A stretch of 64,000 nucleotides of DNA from Clostridium saccharoperbutylacetonicum N1-4(HMT) (GTDB lineage: Bacteria > Bacillota > Clostridia > Clostridiales > Clostridiaceae): the NCBI RefSeq assembly GCF_000340885.1, contig NC_020291.1:5145001-5209000 (forward strand). Reading direction: 5' to 3'. The position numbers and the translations under genes are program-made. Below, piece after piece: positions 47,160 through 55,312 of this stretch. Position 1 is the stretch's first letter. Every line of letters begins with the position of its first letter. The notes beneath the pieces are model-generated. The model was not told the DNA's origin. It saw only the letters and a list, made by a program, of their open reading frames with translations, and searched no databases.

Positions 47160-48608
47160 ATGAAAGAAATTACATGCGACGTAGTTGTAGTTGCTGCTGG
47201 TCCATCTGGGCTTGCTGCCGCTATTTCAGCTGCTGAAAATGATATGTCAGTTGTTGTATTTGAAAAATCAATGAACACAGGTGGTGCAGCCAATATGGGT
47301 ATGGGGCCATTAGGTCTTGGAACTAGTGTTCAACGTAAAGAATTATCAACTGTAGATAAAAATAAAGCTTTTGATATGTTTATGAATTATACTCATTGGA
47401 GAGTAGATGCAACTTTAGTTAGAAAGTATTTTGATAAATCTGCTGATACTATAGATTGGTTACAAGATATGGGAGTTGAATTCTATAAAGCTTCTAAATA
47501 TTTTCCTGGTTCAGAGCCTACTTGGCATATTGTAAAACCAGAATCTGGAAAGCCCGGTCCAAGAGCTGCAGCTACTATGATAAAACGTATGACTGAAAGA
47601 GCTGTAGAATTAGGTGTTCAATTTTATTTTGAAACACCTGGAAAAGAATTAATAAAAACTGATGGTAAGATAACTGGAGTTATTGGTGAAACTCAAGATG
47701 GAGAAGAAATAAAAGCAAACTGTAAAGCAGCTATTATTTGCACAGGTGGTTTTGGTGATAATGCTGAAATGATAAAAGAATATACTGGATATGAATGTGA
47801 AAAAGATTATTTTGGTTTCCGTATCCCTGGTTTAGTTGGAGATGGAATTAAAATGGCTTGGAATGTTGGTGCTGGTAAAACTGATGTTAGTATAGAAATG
47901 GCTGTAACTCTTCCTGGAGAAAATGTCACAACTTCAATTCACGCTGCATTTAACCAACCAAATCTGTTAGTTAATTTACAAGGTGAACGTTTCTTTAATG
48001 AAGAACACTTTGAAAATAGTACTTATGCTGGAAATGCTATAAATATTCAAAAAGATCGTTGTGCTTTTATGATTATCGATGAATCAATTAAAAGACAATA
48101 CCTTAAAAGAGGTGTAGATGTAGTAAGTATGGTTCTAAATCAAGAGACTATTGATGGTTTTGATGAGCATATGGAAACAGCAATCTCTCAAGGAAATCCT
48201 TACTTATTTGTTGCTGATACTATTGAAGAATTAGCAGAGAAAACTGGAATTAATTGTGATAATCTTTTAGATACAATTGATGATTATAACGATGCTTGTG
48301 AAGCAAGAGATGAAGCTTTCGGAAAGCGTCCTGAATACATGAAACCAATCAGAAAAGGAAAATTCTATGCTGCTAAATTCTTCCCTGGTGCATATGGTTC
48401 ATTAGGTGGAATTAAAATCAATCATAAGACAGAAGTTGTTACTCAAGACTATGAAGTTATTGACGGTCTTTATGCAGCTGGAACAGACACTTGCACAATT
48501 TATGGTGACAGTTATATGTTCCTATTACCAGGTAACACTATGGGATATGCATTAAACAGTGGACGTATGGCCGGTGAAAATGCTTCTGATTACGTAAATA
48601 CCTTATAA
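47160..48608 (+). CDS. FAD-dependent fumarate-reductase-like flavoprotein
   Basis: 482 residues. N-terminal FAD Rossmann motif in VVVVAAGPSGLAAAISAAEN and VFEKS, the GGAANMGMG adenine-site segment, a capping domain, and a C-terminal FAD segment (GLYAAGTDTCTIYG, then GNTMGYALNSGRMAGE). It belongs to the fumarate reductase/ketosteroid-dehydrogenase/urocanate-reductase superfamily, which reduces or forms C=C bonds next to carbonyls. No heme-binding or flavinylation domain and no signal peptide, so it is cytosolic and needs an electron donor. Last gene of the Gfo/Idh operon. It could reduce an enone intermediate of the sugar or the aglycone. Confidence 0.88.
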   Translation: MKEITCDVVVVAAGPSGLAAAISAAENDMSVVVFEKSMNTGGAANMGMGPLGLGTSVQRKELSTVDKNKAFDMFMNYTHWRVDATLVRKYFDKSADTIDWLQDMGVEFYKASKYFPGSEPTWHIVKPESGKPGPRAAATMIKRMTERAVELGVQFYFETPGKELIKTDGKITGVIGETQDGEEIKANCKAAIICTGGFGDNAEMIKEYTGYECEKDYFGFRIPGLVGDGIKMAWNVGAGKTDVSIEMAVTLPGENVTTSIHAAFNQPNLLVNLQGERFFNEEHFENSTYAGNAINIQKDRCAFMIIDESIKRQYLKRGVDVVSMVLNQETIDGFDEHMETAISQGNPYLFVADTIEELAEKTGINCDNLLDTIDDYNDACEARDEAFGKRPEYMKPIRKGKFYAAKFFPGAYGSLGGIKINHKTEVVTQDYEVIDGLYAAGTDTCTIYGDSYMFLLPGNTMGYALNSGRMAGENASDYVNTL

Positions 48609-48687
48609 TCTCTTTAAATCATAATTGAAAATAAAAGATAAGTTTACAAATTATATGTGAAGAATAAAAAGATATGCCCCTATAACA

Positions 48688-48737
48688 AATAATCCCATAC
48701 ATACAAACTCCTCTATGTATGGGATAATTCTTAATTT
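48688..48737 (+). terminator. Terminator of Gfo/Idh-flavoprotein operon
   Basis: A 16-bp stem with one mismatch (48688-48703 with 48714-48729) and a modest T-rich tail. Confidence 0.7.
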
Positions 48738-48883
48738 ACAAAACTTTATTACTATTAAAGAATTCTAAAACTACATAAATCAATTTAATTATTTAGTCCA
48801 TAATTTTCAAAATAAACACTATTTCAAATATGAAAGGAGAAAATTTAAGCACTACATATTTTGTGTTTGATGTGTGATAATCT

Positions 48884-49720
48884 ATGAAAAATGAACAGAT
48901 AAACTCTCTAATTGAATTAATGCCTTATATTAATTCACTTTTTAACATAAATACAAACATCGCTATAACCGACCTAAATCAATTTATTTCAGTTCAGCAA
49001 GGTGATGGCGCAATGAACGTAAATTGTAAGGCAGGAGACCCATTCAATACTAATAACCCCTTTTTTGAATCTATATCTAAAGACAAAAAGACTTTTACAG
49101 CCTTTAGAGCTCCTGATGATACATTCAAAGTCCCTACCTGCTCAACAATTACACCTTATTATAATGCTGATAACTCCATAGCAGGTTTTATACTTGTTGT
49201 ACGTGACCTTGAACAACAAACAACGGTGCAAAACCTATCCCTTAATATTTCACAGACCTTCTCAGACTTTAATAAAAGCTTTGATAATATTCTTAAAGAA
49301 ATTTCTAAATTATCAGAAGAAGCCCATTCTAATGTTCAGGATGCTAATATGCTAATGCAGCGTATCGATGATATAGATATTATAATAAAATCAATTCAGA
49401 ATATTGCCAATCAGTCTGGCCTACTAGCTTTAAATGCGAAGATTGAAGCTGCACGAGCTGGAGAAGTTGGAAAGGGATTCGGAGTTGTTGCTACAGAAAT
49501 CGGAAAACTAGCTAGTTCAAGCAAAAATTCTGCTGAAGCTGCTAAAAACTCTTTATCAGCTATGAAACAAGCTATTGAAGAAATTAATATACGGATCAAT
49601 TCTATTGAAAATAGCACCAACAATCAAGTATCATCAATTAGTGATATATCAAAAAATGTAATCGATATCCATGATGATTTATCAAATTTAGCAGAAACTG
49701 CAAAACTTATTAAAAGTTAA
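48884..49720 (+). CDS. Cytoplasmic chemoreceptor-like protein with N-terminal sensor
   Basis: 278 residues with no membrane helix. The N-terminal globular sensor (about 1-110) has a PAS-like fold by appearance and carries Cys residues in VNCKAGDPF and [11 protein letters not shown]. The C-terminal chemoreceptor signalling domain (about 130-275) holds the tip [19 protein letters not shown] followed by [15 protein letters not shown]. The coiled coil is short. No good ribosome site precedes ATG 48884 (AAAGGAG lies about 45 bases away), and a 15-codon ORF ending just upstream may couple translation. It follows the flavoprotein gene and may sense a substrate or redox state of that pathway. Confidence 0.85.
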   Translation: MKNEQINSLIELMPYINSLFNINTNIAITDLNQFISVQQGDGAMNVNCKAGDPFNTNNPFFESISKDKKTFTAFRAPDDTFKVPTCSTITPYYNADNSIAGFILVVRDLEQQTTVQNLSLNISQTFSDFNKSFDNILKEISKLSEEAHSNVQDANMLMQRIDDIDIIIKSIQNIANQSGLLALNAKIEAARAGEVGKGFGVVATEIGKLASSSKNSAEAAKNSLSAMKQAIEEINIRINSIENSTNNQVSSISDISKNVIDIHDDLSNLAETAKLIKS

Positions 49721-49722
49721 AC

Positions 49723-49749
49723 AAAAGCCCAAGTGACTTGGGCTTTTTA
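49723..49749. terminator. Bidirectional terminator
   Basis: An 11-bp perfect stem AAAAGCCCAAG/CTTGGGCTTTT (49723-49733 with 49737-49747) and a 3-nt loop, between convergent chemoreceptor and nitroreductase genes. Confidence 0.9.
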
Positions 49750-49785
49750 TTTAACACTTTATTTATTTGAATAATCTTATTAAAT

Positions 49786-50343
49786 TTATTTAATTCTAGT
49801 TATTTTACTCTCATCTAATTCATGTTGCTTTGAAATCATATCTGCATGCCCAATAGCAATAGCTGCTACAAATTGATTTCCTTTTGGAATACAAAATAAT
49901 TCCTCATAAATGGCTTTCTTATCTCCATTAAACGCTACTCTCATTCCACCAAGTATAATACTAGAAAGACCAATACTCTCAGCTGCAATAACAATATTTT
50001 CAATTGCAATCCCACAGTCAAGCATGTCAAAATGACCTTTTAATGGAGAAGAAACTACCACTAATAATGGTGCATCAAAAATTACTTTGTTATTACGTGA
50101 CTTTAATCTTTCAATTGCTATTTCATCACCTGAATTCATAGCAAGCTCAACAAGATAGTCTTCTAAACCTGTTATTAATTTTGTTTCTTCTACAAAAGAG
50201 AAATGCCAAGGCTGTAAATTAGCACCACTAGGTGCTGCTAGAGCTGCTTTCATTAAAATATCTATCTCTATTTCACTTATTTTATCTTTTTTAAATTTGC
50301 GTATAGAACATCTTTTCATTATTGATTTTATTGTACCATTCAT
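49786..50343 (-). CDS. Nitroreductase-family FMN oxidoreductase
   Basis: 185 residues. FMN-binding motif RCSIRKFKKDKIS at the N-terminus, AALAAPSGANLQPW, DCGIAIENIVIAAESIGL, and a C-terminal HELDESKITRI. NAD(P)H-dependent FMN enzymes of this family reduce nitro groups, quinones, flavins or enones. It lies just downstream of the C-deglycosidase operon but beyond a terminator, so co-transcription is unlikely. A role in reducing an aromatic aglycone is possible, not shown. Confidence 0.9.
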   Translation of the reverse strand: MNGTIKSIMKRCSIRKFKKDKISEIEIDILMKAALAAPSGANLQPWHFSFVEETKLITGLEDYLVELAMNSGDEIAIERLKSRNNKVIFDAPLLVVVSSPLKGHFDMLDCGIAIENIVIAAESIGLSSIILGGMRVAFNGDKKAIYEELFCIPKGNQFVAAIAIGHADMISKQHELDESKITRIK

Positions 50344-50373
50344 ATTAATTCCATATCCTTTCTATTAATTAAT

Positions 50374-50409
50374 AAATGTGCATAATATAATAAATTATTA
50401 TGCACATTT
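50374..50409 (-). terminator. Terminator of C-deglycosidase operon
   Basis: A 14-bp perfect stem (50374-50387 with 50396-50409) followed on the minus strand by a T-rich stretch, about 35 bases after the alpha-subunit stop. Confidence 0.75.
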
Positions 50410-50443
50410 ATATGTTAAATATCTAGTTAATTATAGGTAATTA

Positions 50444-51496
50444 TTATTCTTCTATAGCACGTCTTAAAGCTTCTTGATGACGTCTAACTTGTTCAATACT
50501 GTCAACTTCAAAAGCATCATTAATCATTCCATGTCCTTCATATTCAGTAGATAAGAAGCCATGGTAACCTGCTTTTTTATAAGCAGCTACTATTTCTTTA
50601 ATTGGCATTGATGTTTCTTCATAATTTTCATCTATTTCATAACATTTTGCATGTGTATGATAAATATATTTTATATTATCAATAACATCTTGAGGATCAC
50701 ACCATGTGTAATTAAATGAAGCTCCTGCATACGCCATATCCACTTTGCTTCCATTTGCTTTAGTAATTGCTTCCATTAATTCTGGCATTCCATTAGCTTT
50801 CATGTATTCACCATGTGCACGTCCAAGATTTGTATCATATTTAATCTTTGTAAATCCTTTTGCTACTCTATTTGCAAAAGCTTCATCTACAAGCTTAACA
50901 CAGTCTAAGTTAGCTCCTCTACGTATAGCTTGCTCACGAAGCTGTCTTGGAATTTTATTGCAGAATATACCAAAGTCAGGCATAAATCCAAAGTGCTTTG
51001 TTCCAGTACGAAGGATCATTTCCATATATCCATCTGCCCAACCAGAATTTAAAGAGAATGGTGAATGAACTTCAATACATACTTTAATATCATTTTTTTC
51101 TGCACACTCAAGACTTCCTTCAATAACGTCCATTGGTGTTGCAACAAGAGTACGTAAAGTTTTGAATCCAAGTTCTTTTGCTATTTTAATATCTCTTTCC
51201 ATCATTTTAACTTGCTCACGAAGAGTAAGGGTTCTATTATCATAAATATGATTTTCCAAAAAGGCATCATAGCAAGTAGGTTCTGTTCCATACTTCTCCA
51301 TCCAACCAAACCATTGTTCTTTAAATTCTGGTGTGATTATAGGAAAAGAATCCACCATTTGTTCAGCTAAAAGTTCAATTCCTGTAGCGCCAGCTTTTGA
51401 TGCTTCTCTAATACATCCTTCTAAATCTAGTTTACCAACATAATATTCTGATTGATAACTATATAATGATACACTTCTTCCAATTTTATAATCCAT
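50444..51496 (-). CDS. C-glycoside deglycosidase alpha-subunit-like TIM-barrel protein
   Basis: 350 residues, xylose-isomerase-like barrel. Likely metal ligands are E142 (CIEVHSP), D174 (MPDFGIF), H282 (THAKCYEI) and E318 (LSTEYEGHG), and H144 beside the first ligand is a plausible catalytic base. Length, the HAKCYE and STEYEGHG stretches and above all the adjoining DUF6379-type gene (12 bases upstream) match DgpB/DfgA/CarB. These cleave the C-C bond of 3-oxo-C-glucosides by metal-aided beta-elimination. The two genes form a bicistronic operon. Activity on C-glycosides is inference from family and pairing; an O-glycoside or other 3-keto sugar is possible. Confidence 0.82.
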   Translation of the reverse strand: MDYKIGRSVSLYSYQSEYYVGKLDLEGCIREASKAGATGIELLAEQMVDSFPIITPEFKEQWFGWMEKYGTEPTCYDAFLENHIYDNRTLTLREQVKMMERDIKIAKELGFKTLRTLVATPMDVIEGSLECAEKNDIKVCIEVHSPFSLNSGWADGYMEMILRTGTKHFGFMPDFGIFCNKIPRQLREQAIRRGANLDCVKLVDEAFANRVAKGFTKIKYDTNLGRAHGEYMKANGMPELMEAITKANGSKVDMAYAGASFNYTWCDPQDVIDNIKYIYHTHAKCYEIDENYEETSMPIKEIVAAYKKAGYHGFLSTEYEGHGMINDAFEVDSIEQVRRHQEALRRAIEE

Positions 51497-51508
51497 CGTT
51501 ATTTCCTC

Positions 51509-51898
51509 CTATCTAATCTCAAAATCATATTCACCAGGATGTACTAAAATCATTGGCATATATGATGGTGCAATAGTTTGAGTACATTTAATATGATGCG
51601 CACCTGTTTTTAAACCGCCTTGTTTCATTACAGTAACTGTAGCAAATTGACCAAATAGCCAACGATTATCTATAACTGTACGCATTTCTTCTAAAGTAAA
51701 GGTTTCACCATTTACAGTAAAACGAATATCTTCTCTTTGATATGCTTCCCCATCAACCTCAACTTCAATATTTCTTATAATAGAAAGTGTAACTCCACGA
51801 TAATATTGGATTCTCATATCAAATTGGAATCCTACTATTTCATCATTCACTACAGTATTTTTAAATCCATCTGGATTATACATATGCTTTGCAAACAT
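51509..51898 (-). CDS. C-glycoside deglycosidase beta-subunit-like protein (DUF6379)
   Basis: 129 residues from ATG 51898 (GGGAG, 8 bases away; the ATG at 51916 precedes that site). It is an all-beta small protein. Family features: VGFQFDMRIQYYRGVTLSII, then VEVDGEAYQREDIRF and a C-terminal PGEYDFEIR. This is the pattern of the DUF6379 beta subunit (DgpC/DfgB/CarC), which packs on the TIM-barrel subunit and completes its active site. It is found almost only beside such alpha subunits, so it is the strongest marker for the locus. Recognition is from memory of the family pattern. Confidence 0.8.
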   Translation of the reverse strand: MFAKHMYNPDGFKNTVVNDEIVGFQFDMRIQYYRGVTLSIIRNIEVEVDGEAYQREDIRFTVNGETFTLEEMRTVIDNRWLFGQFATVTVMKQGGLKTGAHHIKCTQTIAPSYMPMILVHPGEYDFEIR

Positions 51899-51950
51899 TT
51901 CCTTTACTCCCTTCATTTTTTATCTAATAACTATATACTTTAAAATTATC

Positions 51951-51995
51951 AATTATCAATGATCAGTACTCGATTGTCAATGATCATTGATAATT
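51951..51995. repeat. 15-bp inverted repeat over the deglycosidase promoter
   Basis: AATTATCAATGATCA (51951-51965) and its exact complement (51981-51995), 15 bases apart. One arm covers the -10 box, the other lies just upstream of the -35 box: the geometry of an operator, though a cruciform or hairpin is also possible. Confidence 0.65.
51952..51980 (-). promoter_or_regulatory. C-deglycosidase operon promoter
   Basis: TTGACA (complement of 51975-51980), 17-base spacer, GATAAT (complement of 51952-51957). Transcription should start near 51945, about 47 bases before the beta-subunit start. Confidence 0.6.
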
Positions 51996-52246
51996 GACAA
52001 TTGAATATTAAGTTCAGTTTTGAATCTTTAAGATTTGAACAATTCTTTTTTCAATATATATAGCTTAATTTTCAATTTTGAAATTATAGATACCAATCAT
52101 ATTTTTCATTGTCTGCACTTTATAAGGATTAATCTTTTTATTATCAAATATTATATAGCTTTATATAATATTTTAATTCCATAAATATATGTCACTTACA
52201 CAATTGATATAATTGGTATCTTCTAATAAATTGAATTAAATATACC

Positions 52247-53197
52247 TTATTTAATTAATTCATCAAAATTCTTATATTTTTCTAACATTTTCGGTAAAGT
52301 CTCTTGGTTTGCTTGTAATTTTGGAACACAAACTTTTATCATACCTTGGATTTCATCATAATGTTCTTGTAATCCAATCTTAGTTCCTCTTGCACGATTT
52401 TGTTGCTCTTTACTAAATTCAACCTTTACTTTATCTCCCTCTATAGATAAATGACCTTCTATTCCACAGATTGGACATTCAACTGTTGTAGTTTTGTTTA
52501 CACTAAGTAAATTACAATGGCAAACTGGACAAGTCCCCTCTTCTCCAAACCATTCAACTTCTTCATATGGTTTTCCAACAGCTTCTGCAACTCTCTTTCC
52601 TAATTCTCCCACTCTGTTCATTAAATCTTGATCTAAAACAGGATTTGCAGTTCTTCCCATATCATAAGCATCAATTTGCCCAACAACCTTCATCATTAAT
52701 GAAAATCCAAATATATTCATTGTTGGAAGTCCTAATGAAACCCAATTTTGTGTACTAGCTCCACCAACAGAAATATATCCTACATATCTATCTTTAAATG
52801 CTCTTTCATCTAATAATTCTGTACCTGCTGCAATACGTTTATTTTGTTCTGCTACAAGCGCAGCTCTGTCATGAGCTGGTCCAAAACGATCAATAAAATT
52901 CTTTAGTTGCCCTGATGGTGCAATTGCAAATACTGGTGCAGCTAATATTACTGCATCTGCATCTAGAACAGCTTGTTCTAATATTTCATAATCGTCTTTT
53001 ATAATACATTTAATTTGTTTACCATTATTTCTTCCTGCACTACAAGCATCACAGCCTTTGCAGTGTTGAATATTCATATTAACAGCATTTATAAATTGTA
53101 CATCCGCACCAGCTTCTTTTGCTTTATAAAGAGCCTCCTTAACTAATATTTCACCACATCTCATTTTTCTTCCAAAAGATATTCCTAATACTTTCAT
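52247..53197 (-). CDS. Flavodoxin-type NAD(P)H-dependent FMN reductase with zinc ribbon
   Basis: 316 residues. Flavodoxin-like fold with N-terminal LGISFGRKMRCGEILV, the Cys cluster HCKGCDAC seen in iron-sulfur flavoproteins, and the FMN loop APVFAIAPSGQLKNFIDRFG. An added C-terminal domain (about 220-260) has two CxxC pairs (CPVCHC and CPICG) forming a zinc ribbon or rubredoxin-like site. It probably transfers electrons to a partner reductase. The position between deglycosidase and electron-transfer genes suggests a role in reducing the aglycone or sugar enone. Confidence 0.85.
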   Translation of the reverse strand: MKVLGISFGRKMRCGEILVKEALYKAKEAGADVQFINAVNMNIQHCKGCDACSAGRNNGKQIKCIIKDDYEILEQAVLDADAVILAAPVFAIAPSGQLKNFIDRFGPAHDRAALVAEQNKRIAAGTELLDERAFKDRYVGYISVGGASTQNWVSLGLPTMNIFGFSLMMKVVGQIDAYDMGRTANPVLDQDLMNRVGELGKRVAEAVGKPYEEVEWFGEEGTCPVCHCNLLSVNKTTTVECPICGIEGHLSIEGDKVKVEFSKEQQNRARGTKIGLQEHYDEIQGMIKVCVPKLQANQETLPKMLEKYKNFDELIK

Positions 53198-53287
53198 TTC
53201 AATCTCCTTTTCTTGATTATCTTCTAATCAAAATCATATTTTATATTTAAATAATATTAATTTAATTATTTACTAATTTGTTTGATA

Positions 53288-53312
53288 GGCATTCATTCAA
53301 ACAATGAATGCC
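53288..53312 (-). other. Hairpin downstream of wall-protein gene
   Basis: A perfect 10-bp stem GGCATTCATT/AATGAATGCC (53288-53297 with 53303-53312), without a T tract. Possible weak terminator or mRNA end. Confidence 0.45.
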
Positions 53313-53358
53313 CATGCTAAATCATATATTCTTACTTTTAAATTTACTAAACTCGCAT

Positions 53359-53373
53359 TGATCACTGATCAAC
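53359..53373. repeat. Short palindrome TTGATCACTGATCAA
   Basis: A perfect 7-1-7 palindrome between the wall-protein stop and the flavodoxin-type gene; operator-like, with no assigned regulator. Confidence 0.4.
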
Positions 53374-53405
53374 AACATTTAACAAAATATTTACTTTGGG
53401 ATAAC

Positions 53406-55178
53406 TTACTTAACCCAAGCTCCATTAGCACCTAATACATATCCATCAACTGTTGTATTAGCAAGCATTGTTCCTGATGCATTACAGTAGTACCAAGTTC
53501 CATTGTCATTGATCCAGCCTGTTTGCATTGCTCCTGATGCATTTAAGTAATACCAAGTATTACTCACATTTTTCCATCCAGTTGCCATAACACCTGTAGT
53601 TGGATCTAAATAATACCAAACAGTCCCATCTTGTTTCCAGCCTTTAGCTGCTGTTCCATCTGTATTAACAAAAGTCCATGTTCCATCTGCTGCTTTTGTC
53701 CATCCCGCTTTTGCAGCTTCTGTAGTTTTTGTATCAGTTGTTGTTTTATCTCCAGATGAAGCTTTGTTTGATATTACTGAATAAACGTTATTACTATTGC
53801 TTGCTTCATCGCTCCATACTAATATATTATTTTTATCACTAGCCTTTATCTTGCTCATTGCTCCATCTACTTTATAGATCTTCTCAAAACTCTCTTTTCC
53901 ATCCCAATCCTTAACATATCCATTACTTAAGCAATATAAATCTCCTCCACCTATCGCCCATGCATCTTTATTCTCTATATCTGTTGAATCACTATCACTT
54001 AAATCTACGTAGCTATAGCCATTTTTATTTTTTAAAGTAACAGTTTGTCCATATAATTTATTATTACTGTTGTCTACATAAGCACTTGTTATGCATTTTG
54101 CACTTGTTGTAAATAACGGAGTATGATCACCACGTGATGGATCATAAATTCCAAACAATGATTCATATGTTCCGTTTTCATCAGTTAAAAAATAAATATT
54201 TGTTGACTTAGGATACTTAATTCCATCCACGTCCTCAGAAGCTTGTTCTTTTGATAATTTTTCTAGCACTCTTACTGAACCATCGCCATTAATATTGCTA
54301 CTTGCTGCTATATAACCATTTTGTCCACCAAACTTTACAGTGCTAGTTACGTCTTGATAACTTCCAACACCTTTTTGTCTCGAATATATTGATAAGTCTG
54401 CTACTCTAAATATGTCAGCATATCCTTCTGTCAAAACAGCATTTTCCTTTATTGCTGCTTTAAATTCATATGTATTACCATCAGTACCTTTTAATTCATA
54501 AGTATCTTTTGTGTTTTTAATAGTAACACTTGCACCTGTTGAATATACTTTAAGGTCTCCTAAGCTATAGTCCCCATCTATATATTTTCCTTCTGTATCT
54601 GCATATATTGTAGATTTTGTTTGTCCATTAAGACTAGCAGTTTTTAGATCATATTGATAATGACTCCAAGTTCCAAAAGGACCATCGAAAAACACCTCAC
54701 GAGTCCCTGCACCATAACGCTTTGGTTGAGCTGTAGCTATAGCATTAACTGCTGCATCAGTAAATCTTCCATCATTATCATTTTTTATATTTTTTCTTAC
54801 TGCTGATGCTGCATCATCTATTACATCATCACCTATGCTATCATCTATCTTTTTACCAGTTTTATAATCTAAATAGTAATCTCCATCTTGAAATTCTAGA
54901 TATTCATTCTTGTAAGTTTTTCCTACACTATCACCTGTTTCAATTCCATCAACCTTAGTATACTTATTATCGGCTACATAATAGCCAGCTTCCTCACCAT
55001 TTATTTCTCCACCAATATAAAATAATCCATCACCTTTTGCATCACCTTGATAAACCGTACCTTCTTGAGCATCAATTGTTTTAACATCTGCCGCCATAAC
55101 TGGAACCATTGATACAACAGATGCAGCAGCAATCAATAAGCTTGTAACTTTTGTAAATCTTTTTAACATATTTTTCAT
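53406..55178 (-). CDS. Secreted choline-binding-repeat protein, large beta-rich ectodomain
   Basis: 590 residues. Signal peptide about 1-29 (ending VMAAD), then about 440 residues of a hydrophilic, Asp/Gly/Tyr-rich region with no recognised enzymatic motif. A Thr/Lys linker and four or five CW-binding repeats follow (GWTKAADGTWTFVNTDGTAA, GWKQDGTVWYYLDPTTGVMA, GWKNVSNTWYYLNASGAMQ, GWINDNGTWYYC). It should be displayed on the wall through teichoic-acid binding. It lies inside the catabolic locus on the same strand. A surface glycoside- or polymer-binding role is conceivable but unsupported by a domain match. Confidence 0.82.
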   Translation of the reverse strand: MKNMLKRFTKVTSLLIAAASVVSMVPVMAADVKTIDAQEGTVYQGDAKGDGLFYIGGEINGEEAGYYVADNKYTKVDGIETGDSVGKTYKNEYLEFQDGDYYLDYKTGKKIDDSIGDDVIDDAASAVRKNIKNDNDGRFTDAAVNAIATAQPKRYGAGTREVFFDGPFGTWSHYQYDLKTASLNGQTKSTIYADTEGKYIDGDYSLGDLKVYSTGASVTIKNTKDTYELKGTDGNTYEFKAAIKENAVLTEGYADIFRVADLSIYSRQKGVGSYQDVTSTVKFGGQNGYIAASSNINGDGSVRVLEKLSKEQASEDVDGIKYPKSTNIYFLTDENGTYESLFGIYDPSRGDHTPLFTTSAKCITSAYVDNSNNKLYGQTVTLKNKNGYSYVDLSDSDSTDIENKDAWAIGGGDLYCLSNGYVKDWDGKESFEKIYKVDGAMSKIKASDKNNILVWSDEASNSNNVYSVISNKASSGDKTTTDTKTTEAAKAGWTKAADGTWTFVNTDGTAAKGWKQDGTVWYYLDPTTGVMATGWKNVSNTWYYLNASGAMQTGWINDNGTWYYCNASGTMLANTTVDGYVLGANGAWVK

Positions 55179-55312
55179 TTCCCCTTACTTTATTATTAGT
55201 TTATTTATTTTAATATTTTCTTTACATTCAAAAAACCTTACAGATATATAATCATAGTTTTTTAATACTAATAAAGAAAATTAATTAAAAACAGAGGTCA
55301 AATATATTATTT

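Larger units (their letters stand above)
51917..52246. other. Control region of C-deglycosidase operon
   Basis: 330 AT-rich bases between the flavodoxin-type reductase gene and the deglycosidase operon, both on minus. It contains the promoter and inverted repeat listed below. No clear terminator for the upstream gene is seen. Confidence 0.5.

Noticed and set aside
51951..51995. Miniature transposable element
   Set aside because: No target-site duplication or second copy in the window; position on the promoter fits an operator better.
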